Positions 8,041 through 15,022 are shown, numbered from the stretch's first letter. The stretch is 25,709 bases of DNA from Pseudomonadota bacterium (GCA_021822115.1 JAJZSA010000032.1:1-25709); one strand, 5' to 3'. Numbers and translations: made by a program. The notes: generated by a model not told the origin, from the letters alone.

Positions 8041-9087
8041 TTACCAGCCGCCGTAAGTTGCCGCTCGGCTGTGCTCATGGCAGGCGGTAGTGCAGTTATT
8101 GCCACTACTTCCCTCATGCGACTTCTTGGTTTTTTGATTGTTGCCCGCATAGGGTGTCGGGCTGATGTGGCAAGTTTCACAGGTATAGGAAGCTGTACTG
8201 TAGTTGTGCAGCACCGTCACGTTGACCAAGCCAGTCGCTGCGGTGTGACAAGCGGTACATGCAACACCCGCGTTATACGGGATATGGTTGGACGGTTTCG
8301 CCCCCAAGGCAGGAGTCCACGAACGAGTGGTATTGATATGGCATTCGCTGCAATCCGCACCATTGATAGCAACGTGTCCTGCCGGGGTCGTGATGGCCAC
8401 CGTGCCGTTGTGGCAGCTATCGCAACGGCCTGTTGCGCCGACGTGATCATAAGGCGCCGGATTCCATCTGACGTAGTTGTGGCACCGCTGACAAGCATAG
8501 GTAGCCATGCCAGTGCGGGTATGCGCAGTGCTCACGCCCTTGTACCAGATGTTCTGGCCCGCGATATGACACCCAGCCTGATCGCAACTGCCGACTGAGT
8601 TATTGTGGTTCCAGCTTGCCGGATTCCAGGCAAAGGTGCGGTGACACTGGTCACAGGACTTCTGCGCTTTGTTCACATTACTGTTGTGGCTTGCCGGACG
8701 GCCTGCCGCCTGACGTCCGTTATGGCAGGACGCGCACTGCCCGACCATCGCGGAACCATGGTTATAGCGAGCCCCCAGCCAGGTCGAGGTATTGAAATGG
8801 CAGGACTCGCAAGGCGCATCGGTCACGATGTGCCTGTCGTTCTTGGGCGTCGCCACCACACGCTTGCCGACGGCGTGACAGCCATCGCAGTTTCGCGGCG
8901 TGCCCTTGAATACACCGCCGATGTGGCAGGACTCACAGGCGGCCGCCGCATGGCCCCCGGTCAGCGTGAAGCCGGTCGTAGCGTGATTGAAATCACGCCC
9001 CACCTGCTGTGCGGCTTGTGCCTGCAGTGTGGCCGTCGCCAGCATGACGGCGAACAACGCGCCGAAATATCGTCCCAGTCTCTCCAT
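8041..9087 (-). CDS. Multiheme c-type cytochrome, 10 CXXCH plus two atypical heme motifs (up to 12 hemes)
   Basis: 348 residues; start at 9087 chosen for its strong ribosome site (GAGGAGGTG). Signal peptide MERLGRYFGALF..AQA, so exported; heme is added in the periplasm. CXXCH motifs begin at C51, C67, C93, C118, C145, C199, C222, C246, C277 and C303. A CX4CH (C168-H174, CDQAGCH) and a CX3CH (C332-H337, CTTACH) fit the regular spacing and probably bind heme too. Thirteen other His can act as distal ligands. Its first module (FNHATTGFTLTGGH, then CESCH and CDGCH) matches the repeat of the neighbouring 24-heme protein, so the two share ancestry. No lipobox or membrane anchor is seen. It may sit in or outside the porin, or in the periplasm; sequence alone does not tell. 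75-bp gap to the 24-heme gene. Confidence 0.95.
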   Translation of the reverse strand: MERLGRYFGALFAVMLATATLQAQAAQQVGRDFNHATTGFTLTGGHAAAACESCHIGGVFKGTPRNCDGCHAVGKRVVATPKNDRHIVTDAPCESCHFNTSTWLGARYNHGSAMVGQCASCHNGRQAAGRPASHNSNVNKAQKSCDQCHRTFAWNPASWNHNNSVGSCDQAGCHIAGQNIWYKGVSTAHTRTGMATYACQRCHNYVRWNPAPYDHVGATGRCDSCHNGTVAITTPAGHVAINGADCSECHINTTRSWTPALGAKPSNHIPYNAGVACTACHTAATGLVNVTVLHNYSTASYTCETCHISPTPYAGNNQKTKKSHEGSSGNNCTTACHEHSRAATYGGW

Positions 9088-9162
9088 GTCACACCTCCTC
9101 GATAGATCATTCACTACCCGACGCGACTCCCCTGCCGCTCAGGCCGACACTCTCCCAATCCT

Positions 9163-10977
9163 CTACTTCTTCGGAACGATGACGCCCATCTTTACCGTTT
9201 TCCAGTCATTGCCTTCATGACAACGGTCGCAGCGGTCGCCGAAATTGCCGTTATGTACATCATCCCGTTCATGACAGCTGCCGCAGGCGGTCGACGCTAC
9301 GACCTTCTTGGCCATGGGCTTGGCGTGGCAAGCATAGCACTTGTTCGCGGTCTTCTTGTGCGGGCCATCCAGCTTGAAGTTGGTCTTGTTGTGATCAAAG
9401 TCCCAAGCGCCCCACGAACGCGTGGAGTGGCAAACCTGGCATTCGGTTCCCAGACGGCGACGATGCACCTTGTCGTCGTCCTTCTCATGGCAGGACCAGC
9501 AATCGGACTTGGTGTCCTTGAAGGTGGTTTCTTCATGACACTTCTTGCAGGCAACCAAGGCATGGCGCCCCAGCAACGGGAAGGTCGACATACGGTTATG
9601 GTTGAATTTATCCACCTGCTTCCAGTCATCCTCGACGTGGCAGCTCTCGCACTTCTTGCCTTCCTGGCCCTTATGCGCTTTGTCGTCGTCCTTCTGGTGA
9701 CAGCTCACACAAGCCTGTTGCAGCTTGTCCTTGTACAGGTCGCCCTTGTGACAAGCGCTACATTTCGCCTTCTTGTGCTTGCCCAACAACGGGTACTTGG
9801 TCTGCTTGTCGTGGTCGAACTTGATGTCCTTCCAGTCGTCCGCCACGTGGCAGGTCTCGCACTTCACGCCGAAGTTGCCCTTGTGCGCCTTGTCGTCATC
9901 CTTCTTGTGGCAGGACACACAGGTCATCTGCAATTTATCCTTGTACAGATCGCCCTTATGGCAAGCGGTACATTTCAGCGGCGGTGATTTGTGCTTGCCG
10001 ACCAGGTCGAATTTGGTCTGCTTGTTGTGGTCGAATTTGATCTCTTTCCAGTCCTTCTCGACGTGACAGGTCTCGCACTTGGCGCCGAACTTGCCCTTGT
10101 GCGCCTTGTCGTCGTCCTTCTTGTGACACTCGTTACACTTCTTGGGCGTGCCCTTGTATTTCTTGTCGATGTGGCACTTGTCGCACTTCACATCGACGTG
10201 CTTGCCCAACAAGGGGAACTCGGTCTTGTCGTGATCGAACTTGGTTTGCTTCCAGTCTTTGTCGGTGTGGCAACTCTCGCACTTCTTGCCCAATTTGCCC
10301 TTGTGCGCCTTGTCATCATCCTTCTGGTGACAGGACACACAGGCCATCGGCGTGTCCTTGAACTTGTTGTCGATGTGACATTTCACGCATTTCACATCGA
10401 CGTGCTTGCCGCGCAGCTTGAACTTGGTCTTGTCGTGATCGAACTCGGTGGTCTTCCAGTCCTTCTCGATATGGCACTTGCCGCAATCCTGCCCCAGGCC
10501 ACCTTTATGTTTATCATCCTTCTTGTGGCAGCTATAGCAAAGCTGCGGCGCTTCGCGGAACTTCAAACCCGGCTTGTGGCAGCTCTCGCATTTCACCTTG
10601 GAATCGAGGTGCCCGCCCCTCAGCTCGAAATCGGTCTGCTTGTGGTCGAACTTGGCATGGTCGAACTCGGCCGCCTTGAAGTCACGTCCCTTGTGCTCGG
10701 AGTGGCACTCCTTACATTCCTTGTCCGCATCCAGACGACCGTGATAACCGGCCTTCTCCGCCACATCCTTGCCCACATCCTTGTGGCAATCCATGCACAG
10801 ACGGTTCTGCGCCTTCTTGTCGAACTTCTTGTGACAGAGTTCGCACTTCTCCTCATCCTTGGCATGCCCCTTGATGACATCACCGGGCATCAGCAATTTA
10901 TTGGCGTGCGCCTGCAACGGCAGGGCGAACAGGAACAAGATCAGTGTGAGCGTGCGAAGTACCATCATTCGAACCAT
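9163..10977 (-). CDS. 24-heme c-type cytochrome built from eight tri-heme modules
   Basis: 604 residues from the ATG at 10977, which overlaps the stop of the upstream gene (TAATG); no ribosome site is visible, so it probably depends on translational coupling. Signal peptide with cleavage near A25. Exactly 24 CXXCH motifs run from C45 to H587. They fall into eight modules of three hemes; modules 2-7 are 68-72 residues each and follow CxxCH, then CxSCHxKDDDKAHKG, then CExCH, DWK, FDHDKT and GKH. There are about 25 non-motif His, enough for bis-His ligation of every heme. Very rich in Lys and Asp, with few hydrophobics: a soluble, elongated heme wire. It most likely bridges the periplasm between the cytochrome b and the outer-membrane porin, though an outside position is possible. 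Iron oxidation is inferred, not shown. Confidence 0.97.
   Translation of the reverse strand: MVRMMVLRTLTLILFLFALPLQAHANKLLMPGDVIKGHAKDEEKCELCHKKFDKKAQNRLCMDCHKDVGKDVAEKAGYHGRLDADKECKECHSEHKGRDFKAAEFDHAKFDHKQTDFELRGGHLDSKVKCESCHKPGLKFREAPQLCYSCHKKDDKHKGGLGQDCGKCHIEKDWKTTEFDHDKTKFKLRGKHVDVKCVKCHIDNKFKDTPMACVSCHQKDDDKAHKGKLGKKCESCHTDKDWKQTKFDHDKTEFPLLGKHVDVKCDKCHIDKKYKGTPKKCNECHKKDDDKAHKGKFGAKCETCHVEKDWKEIKFDHNKQTKFDLVGKHKSPPLKCTACHKGDLYKDKLQMTCVSCHKKDDDKAHKGNFGVKCETCHVADDWKDIKFDHDKQTKYPLLGKHKKAKCSACHKGDLYKDKLQQACVSCHQKDDDKAHKGQEGKKCESCHVEDDWKQVDKFNHNRMSTFPLLGRHALVACKKCHEETTFKDTKSDCWSCHEKDDDKVHRRRLGTECQVCHSTRSWGAWDFDHNKTNFKLDGPHKKTANKCYACHAKPMAKKVVASTACGSCHERDDVHNGNFGDRCDRCHEGNDWKTVKMGVIVPKK
9358..10608 (-). 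repeat. Tandem tri-heme coding repeats (modules 2-7)
   Basis: Six consecutive 204-216 bp units encode residues 124-540 of the 24-heme cytochrome. The DNA is visibly repetitive, for example recurring blocks encoding KDDDKAHKG and FDHDKT. The conserved blocks lie in phase with the reading frame, as expected from internal gene duplication. Confidence 0.9.
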
Positions 10978-11876
10978 TAGTAAGCGTGGACAGCGTAGAC
11001 GTGATAGATGGCGCTGAACACCATCATGAACACCAGCGGGATATGGAAGATGTGCCACCAGGAGAACAGCCGCTCATAGGTATGGAATTGGCCCGCATCG
11101 CGCACCGCATGCAGATAGGCCACGATCTTCTCGCGATAATCCTCGAACATCGCCTCCATCCCCTTGACCTGATCGGCGGAGAAATTCTTCTCCTTCGCCT
11201 GCGCCTCCATCACCTGACGCAACTCGGCCGGCAACTGGCGGGAAAGGACGGCAGAACGCCAGCCGATGCGGGCGAAGCTGATGAAGCCATAGCCTTTCTC
11301 CTTGGCATACAGCTCGGCTTGGGCATGGAACGCTTCCAGCTTCTGTTCGACCTGCGGCGCGAAACCGAACATGGTCTTGATGTCACCAGTCTGCTCCATC
11401 TGGGCACGCAGTTCATTCACCGTCGCCTGGCGGCCATACAGGCCGTGGTGGATCTTGGTATAGAAAAAACGGCCGAAGGTGCCGCTACCGGACACCAGCA
11501 GCATGCAGTACATCGCCACCGCCGCATTGATGGAGCCGGTCGGGTGGATGAAGGGGATGTAAACGTGATAGGTGGAATGGAAGATGATGAACAGGGGGCC
11601 AAGGATACCCAGCACCATGTGCCACTTGAACCAGGTCGGCAGAAAACCGACGTTCTCCAGCAACTTCCAGCGCTTGCGCAAGGGATAGAGCAGCAACAAG
11701 GCCATCATCAGGCCGCCGGTCAGACCCAAGTTATAGCCGAAATCGAACAATTCCTCGCCCGGCTTGTAATAAGTCTGCGGATAGACAACGAAGTAGCCGG
11801 CGAACGTGATGATGCCGACGATGGAGATAAAGATCATCCAGTAGAGATGTTCGGATTGTTTCTTCGTTCTTTTCAT
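10977..11876 (-). CDS. Inner-membrane cytochrome b-type protein, candidate diheme quinone-linked partner
   Basis: 299 residues with no signal peptide; the N-terminus is positive (MKRTKKQSE). Five hydrophobic helices lie near residues 12-32, 47-65, 83-108, 115-138 and 272-296. Helix 3 has H86 and H100, helix 5 has H278 and H292; each pair is 14 apart, the spacing that binds two b hemes across a membrane. Further His (H104, H111, H143, H144, H275, H297) cluster at helix ends. Residues about 145-270 form a charged helical domain of unknown role. As first gene of the cytochrome-porin unit it probably exchanges electrons between the quinone pool and the 24-heme cytochrome. It is not recognisably NapC/CymA (no CXXCH). 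Its stop overlaps the next start. A promoter sits 35 bp ahead of the ATG; no clear ribosome site. Confidence 0.85.
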   Translation of the reverse strand: MKRTKKQSEHLYWMIFISIVGIITFAGYFVVYPQTYYKPGEELFDFGYNLGLTGGLMMALLLLYPLRKRWKLLENVGFLPTWFKWHMVLGILGPLFIIFHSTYHVYIPFIHPTGSINAAVAMYCMLLVSGSGTFGRFFYTKIHHGLYGRQATVNELRAQMEQTGDIKTMFGFAPQVEQKLEAFHAQAELYAKEKGYGFISFARIGWRSAVLSRQLPAELRQVMEAQAKEKNFSADQVKGMEAMFEDYREKIVAYLHAVRDAGQFHTYERLFSWWHIFHIPLVFMMVFSAIYHVYAVHAY

Positions 11877-11910
11877 GGTGGCTTACAAAATCTGGGCTCA
11901 AACGCGCGAA

Positions 11911-11939
11911 ATTTTAACCGCGAATACGGCTGCTGTCTT
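11911..11939 (-). promoter_or_regulatory. Sigma70-like promoter of the cytochrome-porin operon
   Basis: On the minus strand the -35 AAGACA (11939-11934, 4 of 6 consensus) is followed after exactly 17 bp by the -10 TAAAAT (11916-11911, 5 of 6). Transcription would start near 11904, giving a leader of about 28 nt before the ATG at 11876. The -35 lies inside the first copy of the 9-bp direct repeat. Confidence 0.6.
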
Positions 11940-11956
11940 AATAAATTTGTCTTAAT
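11934..11956. repeat. Tandem 9-bp direct repeat, candidate shared operator
   Basis: TGTCTTAAT occurs at 11934-11942 and again at 11948-11956, separated by AAATT (14-bp period). Copy 1 contains the -35 of the leftward promoter, copy 2 most of the -35 of the rightward promoter. A protein dimer bound here could affect both units. The regulator is unknown. Confidence 0.6.
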
Positions 11957-11975
11957 CCACACAGCCCCCTAGAAT
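11947..11975 (+). promoter_or_regulatory. Sigma70-like promoter of the ferredoxin-flavoprotein gene
   Basis: -35 TTGTCT (11947-11952, 4 of 6) and -10 TAGAAT (11970-11975, 5 of 6) are 17 bp apart. Start expected near 11982, giving a leader of about 115 nt to the ATG at 12097. It points away from the leftward promoter, and their -35 regions are only 7 bp apart. Confidence 0.55.
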
Positions 11976-12096
11976 GCGGCGCTTGCGACAGTGGCGAATA
12001 TGACAAAGTTCAATATCGACACACCATAGCCAGACCGCGACAACGGCCAAATCGCCAGCGGCCCTATCCTTTCAATCACTTAAATCGCGAAATGAC

Positions 12097-13407
12097 ATGG
12101 ATATCCTCGACCTTTCCGTCTACCTGATCCCCCTCATCGTCATCATGCTGTTCTATCTCGGCCGCCGCAAGAAGACCGAACAGAGCTCCGTGGAACAGAT
12201 GAAAGAAGCCATCGCGCAGGGTCTGACCGAGCCGGCCTCTCTGCATCCGGTGATCGACCCGCGCCTGTGTCTCGGTTCCGGCAGCTGCATCAAGGCCTGT
12301 CCCGAGGGCGCCCTGGGCATGATCAAAGGCAAGGCCGTGCTCATCAATCCGACTTATTGCATCGGCCACGGCGCCTGCGCCGCCGCCTGCCCGCACGATG
12401 CCATCACACTGGTGTTCGGCACCGAGAAACGCGGCATGGACATCCCGCAGGTCGACCCCAACTTCGAGACCAACATCAAAGGCATCTATATCGCCGGCGA
12501 ACTGGGCGGCATGGGCCTGATCCGCAAGGCCGCCAGCCAAGGCTCACAGGCAATCAATTCCATCGCCAAGCTCAAAGGCACCCACCATTTCGACTACGAC
12601 GTGGTGATCGTGGGTGCCGGTCCCGCCGGCCTCGGTGCCGCATTGGGCGCCATTGAGCACAAGCTGAAATACCTGGTGGTCGAACAGGAAGTCTCGCTCG
12701 GCGGCGCCATCTTCCAGTATCCGCGTAACAAGATCGCCATGACCGCCCCGGTCAAACTCCCGGTCATTGGCGAGATGCAATTCAAGGAAGTCAGCAAGGA
12801 GAAACTGCTGGAATGGTGGCTGGGCATCATCGAGAAGACCGGCATCAAGCTCAACTACAACGAACGCATGGACAACATCACCCCCGAAGGTGATGGCTTC
12901 GTCGTGAAGACCGCCAAGGGCGAGTACAAGACGCGCACCGTATTGCTCGCCATCGGCCGCCGCGGCACGCCACGCAAACTGGGCGTGCCCGGCGAAGAGC
13001 TGCCCAAGGTGGTGTATCGCCTGATCGACCCGGAACAATACCGCAACATGCACGTGGCTGTGGTCGGCGGCGGCGACAGCGCGGTGGAAGCGGCCATGTC
13101 CATCGCCGAAGAACCGGGCACCACCGTCTCGCTGCTGGCCCGTGGCGAAGATTTCGGCAAGGCATTCGGCGGTGCAAAACCGAAGAACCGCGACAAGCTG
13201 AAAGCGATGTCCGACGCCGGTAAAGTGAAGATCTATTTGAAGTCCAGCATCAAACAGATCCACAAGGACACGGTCGACATACGCTTCGGCGATGAAGAAG
13301 CCAACATCCCCAACGACGGCGTCATCGTCTGCGCAGGCGGCACCTTGCCGACTCCGTTCCTGAAACAGATCGGCGTGATGGTGGAGACCAAATTCGGCAC
13401 TGCTTGA
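12097..13407 (+). CDS. Membrane-anchored ferredoxin-flavoprotein oxidoreductase with permuted thioredoxin-reductase-like fold
   Basis: 436 residues. One helix at about 6-21 anchors it to the inner membrane. Residues 53-105 form a two-cluster ferredoxin domain with cysteines C58, C64, C68 and C88, C94, C98. The second Cys of each CxxCxxCxxxCP motif is replaced (S61, H91). Residues about 115-158 (KGIYIAGELGGMGLIRKA) look like the C-terminal FAD-closing segment of thioredoxin reductase-type enzymes. Next come the N-terminal FAD motif VIVGAGPAGLG (170-180) and an NAD(P) motif AVVGGGDSAVEAA. The protein ends just after VIVCAGGTLPT, where the closing segment would normally follow: a circular permutation. 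There is no redox CxxC, so it is no thioredoxin reductase. It probably moves electrons between NAD(P)H and an Fe-S or quinone partner. Divergent from the cytochrome operon; no clear ribosome site. Confidence 0.88.
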   Translation: MDILDLSVYLIPLIVIMLFYLGRRKKTEQSSVEQMKEAIAQGLTEPASLHPVIDPRLCLGSGSCIKACPEGALGMIKGKAVLINPTYCIGHGACAAACPHDAITLVFGTEKRGMDIPQVDPNFETNIKGIYIAGELGGMGLIRKAASQGSQAINSIAKLKGTHHFDYDVVIVGAGPAGLGAALGAIEHKLKYLVVEQEVSLGGAIFQYPRNKIAMTAPVKLPVIGEMQFKEVSKEKLLEWWLGIIEKTGIKLNYNERMDNITPEGDGFVVKTAKGEYKTRTVLLAIGRRGTPRKLGVPGEELPKVVYRLIDPEQYRNMHVAVVGGGDSAVEAAMSIAEEPGTTVSLLARGEDFGKAFGGAKPKNRDKLKAMSDAGKVKIYLKSSIKQIHKDTVDIRFGDEEANIPNDGVIVCAGGTLPTPFLKQIGVMVETKFGTA

Positions 13408-13425
13408 AATTCTTGCCTTCGAATG

Positions 13426-13456
13426 AAAAACGGCCTGCGATGTGCAGGCCGTTTTT
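13426..13456. terminator. Bidirectional intrinsic terminator between the flavoprotein gene and the tRNA genes
   Basis: An 8-bp stem pairs CGGCCTGC (13431-13438) with GCAGGCCG (13444-13451), loop of 5 nt, flanked by AAAAA (13426-13430) and TTTTT (13452-13456). It gives a U-run in either direction. It lies 18 bp after the flavoprotein stop and directly after the tRNA-Thr 3' end, so it can stop both converging transcripts. Confidence 0.92.
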
Positions 13457-13459
13457 ATT

Positions 13460-13535
13460 TGGTGCCGCTTGTCGGATTCGAACTGACGACCTACCGCTTA
13501 CAAGGCGGTTGCTCTACCAACTGAGCTAAAGCGGC
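13460..13535 (-). tRNA. tRNA-Thr(UGU)
   Basis: A 76-nt cloverleaf reads from 13535. The acceptor stem GCCGCTT pairs with AAGCGGC, the D-arm is GCTC/GAGC, the anticodon stem ACCGC/GCGGT has loop CTTGTAA (anticodon TGT), the T-loop is TTCGAAT, and CCA is encoded. The T-stem GTCAG/CCGAC has one A-C mismatch (positions 52-62). It lies 11 nt behind tRNA-Lys and is followed directly by the terminator. Confidence 0.96.
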
Positions 13536-13546
13536 TAGGTTGAAAC

Positions 13547-13622
13547 TGGTGGGTCGGGCGAGATTCGAACTCGCGACCAACGGATTAAAAGTCCGCTGCT
13601 CTACCGGCTGAGCTACCGACCC
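13547..13622 (-). tRNA. tRNA-Lys(UUU)
   Basis: A 76-nt cloverleaf reads from 13622. The acceptor is GGGTCGG/CCGACCC, the D-arm GCTC/GAGC, the anticodon loop CTTTTAA (anticodon TTT), the T-arm GCGAG-TTCGAAT-CTCGC is fully paired, and CCA is encoded. It is the first gene of a two-tRNA transcript from the promoter at 13637-13664. Confidence 0.97.
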
Positions 13623-13636
13623 GAAAAAGAGCGCGC

Positions 13637-13664
13637 ATTATACGGGTTTGACCTTCGGAGTCAA
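13637..13664 (-). promoter_or_regulatory. Near-consensus sigma70 promoter of the tRNA-Lys/tRNA-Thr pair, overlapping an inverted repeat
   Basis: -35 TTGACT (13664-13659) and perfect -10 TATAAT (13642-13637) are 16 bp apart, with the start about 8 nt ahead of the mature tRNA-Lys. The bases after the -10 (GCGCGC) form a GC-rich discriminator, as in stable-RNA promoters under stringent control. A perfect 8-bp inverted repeat (13645-13652 with 13660-13667, 7-nt loop) spans the spacer and -35. It could be the queC mRNA 3' hairpin or an operator; no U-run follows. Confidence 0.85.
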
Positions 13665-13680
13665 ACCAAAATGTGCGCTC

Positions 13681-14352
13681 TCAGGCCTTGTAGTGCGTGG
13701 GGTCTGGCACATTCGCTGCGATGAATCCGGCATGCCGCAAACGACAGGAATCGCAACGCCCGCAAGCGAGTCCCTGCTCGTCTGCTTGATAGCAGGAAAC
13801 CGTCAAGCCGTAATCGACCCCCAGCTCGACACCGGCACGGATGATCTCAGCTTTGGTGAGATGTTGCAGCGGCGCATGCACGGTGAGCGCATGACCTTCC
13901 ACACCCGCCTTGGTCGCCAGATTCGCCATGTGCTCGAAGGCACTCACGAACTCGGGGCGGCAATCCGGATAGCCGGAATAGTCCACCGCGTTCACACCGA
14001 TGAAGATGTCCTGCGCCCGCAACACCTCAGCCCAGGCCAAGGCAAGGGACAGCATGATGGTATTGCGTGCCGGCACATAGGTGAGCGGGATACCGCTGGT
14101 CGCGACTTCCGGCACCGCGATGTTCGCATCGGTCAGCGCAGAACCGCCGAATGCGGCCAGGTCGATATGTATGACCTTGTGCTCGCAGGCGTCCAACGCT
14201 TGCGCCACGCGCTGCGCCGCAGCCAGCTCTGCATGATGCCGCTGTCCATAGTCGACGCTCAAGGCATGACACTGAAAACCCTGCTTGCGCGCCATGGCCA
14301 GCACCGTGGCCGAATCCAGTCCTCCGGACAACAACACCACCGCTCGCTTCAC
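13681..14352 (-). CDS. queC: 7-cyano-7-deazaguanine synthase
   Basis: 223 residues. It converts 7-carboxy-7-deazaguanine to preQ0 with ATP and ammonia in the queuosine pathway, in the cytoplasm. The PP-loop SGGLDS is at residues 9-14. Four Zn-binding cysteines (C187, C197, C200, C203; ACGRCDSC) lie near the C-terminus as in the family. The frame continues upstream to 14535, but that is queE shadow. The homologous N-terminus begins at a GTG (14352, [11 protein letters not shown]), 2 bp after the queE stop, with a GTGGGG upstream as a modest ribosome site. It is the last protein gene of the long run from yebC. Confidence 0.96.
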   Translation of the reverse strand: MKRAVVLLSGGLDSATVLAMARKQGFQCHALSVDYGQRHHAELAAAQRVAQALDACEHKVIHIDLAAFGGSALTDANIAVPEVATSGIPLTYVPARNTIMLSLALAWAEVLRAQDIFIGVNAVDYSGYPDCRPEFVSAFEHMANLATKAGVEGHALTVHAPLQHLTKAEIIRAGVELGVDYGLTVSCYQADEQGLACGRCDSCRLRHAGFIAANVPDPTHYKA

Positions 14353-14354
14353 GC

Positions 14355-15011
14355 TCAACGCCCCACCTCGTTCCCCCACAATATCTTGTGCAACTGCACC
14401 TGCATGCGCACCGGCAGACGATCGCGCAAGATCCATTCCGCCAGGTCGCGCGGTGCCAGTAAATCCTGCACCGGCGAGAACAGCACCGCACAGCGTTGCG
14501 ACAGACCATGTTCGAGCAACACCTGCTTCGCCCATTGGTAATCAACCTCATCCGCCAGCACGAACTTGATCTCGTCCGTCGGCGCCAGATGAGCCAGATT
14601 GCTCCACAGGTTCTTCCCCACCTCGCGCGAACCCGGCGTCTTGATATCGACCACCTTCAACACCCGCGCGTCGACACCGCTCACATCCAGCGCACCGCTG
14701 GTCTCAAGCGACACGGCATAACCGGCGTCGCACAACGCACGCAACAGGACGAGGCAGGCTTTCTGCGCCAGCGGTTCGCCACCGGTGACAGTGACGTAAT
14801 GCGCGCCGTATTGCGCAACGGTGGTCAGCACCTCGGCCACCGACATGGCATTGCCGCCGGTGAACGCATGCGCACTGTCGCAATAGGAACAACGCAAAGG
14901 GCAACCGGTCAGACGCACAAACACCGTAGGCAGACCGATACGCGAACTCTCGCCTTGCAGCGAAAAAAAGATCTCGCTGATACGCAATGCGCCCTCGGCA
15001 CGGGAAGACAT
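14355..15011 (-). CDS. queE: 7-carboxy-7-deazaguanine synthase (radical SAM)
   Basis: 218 residues from the ATG at 15011. A GTG at 15026, overlapping the cpoB stop (GTGA), would add five residues and is also plausible; neither has a strong ribosome site. The radical-SAM [4Fe-4S] motif CPLRCSYC (C37, C41, C44) is intact, as is the family opening [16 protein letters not shown] ([12 protein letters not shown]) is the SAM-contact motif. It forms the ring-contracted 7-carboxy-7-deazaguanine from 6-carboxytetrahydropterin, the substrate of QueC encoded next. A queE-queC pair behind tol-pal-cpoB is a common proteobacterial order. Confidence 0.96.
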   Translation of the reverse strand: MSSRAEGALRISEIFFSLQGESSRIGLPTVFVRLTGCPLRCSYCDSAHAFTGGNAMSVAEVLTTVAQYGAHYVTVTGGEPLAQKACLVLLRALCDAGYAVSLETSGALDVSGVDARVLKVVDIKTPGSREVGKNLWSNLAHLAPTDEIKFVLADEVDYQWAKQVLLEHGLSQRCAVLFSPVQDLLAPRDLAEWILRDRLPVRMQVQLHKILWGNEVGR

Positions 15012-15022
15012 GGCGGAGGAAA

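Noticed and set aside
9358..10608. Regular DNA repeats considered as a CRISPR array
   Set aside because: The period is about 204-216 bp, the repeats are imperfect, and they are in phase with a reading frame encoding tri-heme modules.
5825..11876. MtrCAB, PioAB or Cyc2 system
   Set aside because: No decaheme MtrA-like sequence, no MtrB-type N-terminal CXXC in the porin and no fused cytochrome-porin; the porin's N-terminal domains and the 24-heme layout differ.
12097..13407. Thioredoxin reductase
   Set aside because: No redox-active CxxC pair near the NAD(P) motif, and an extra ferredoxin domain with membrane anchor.
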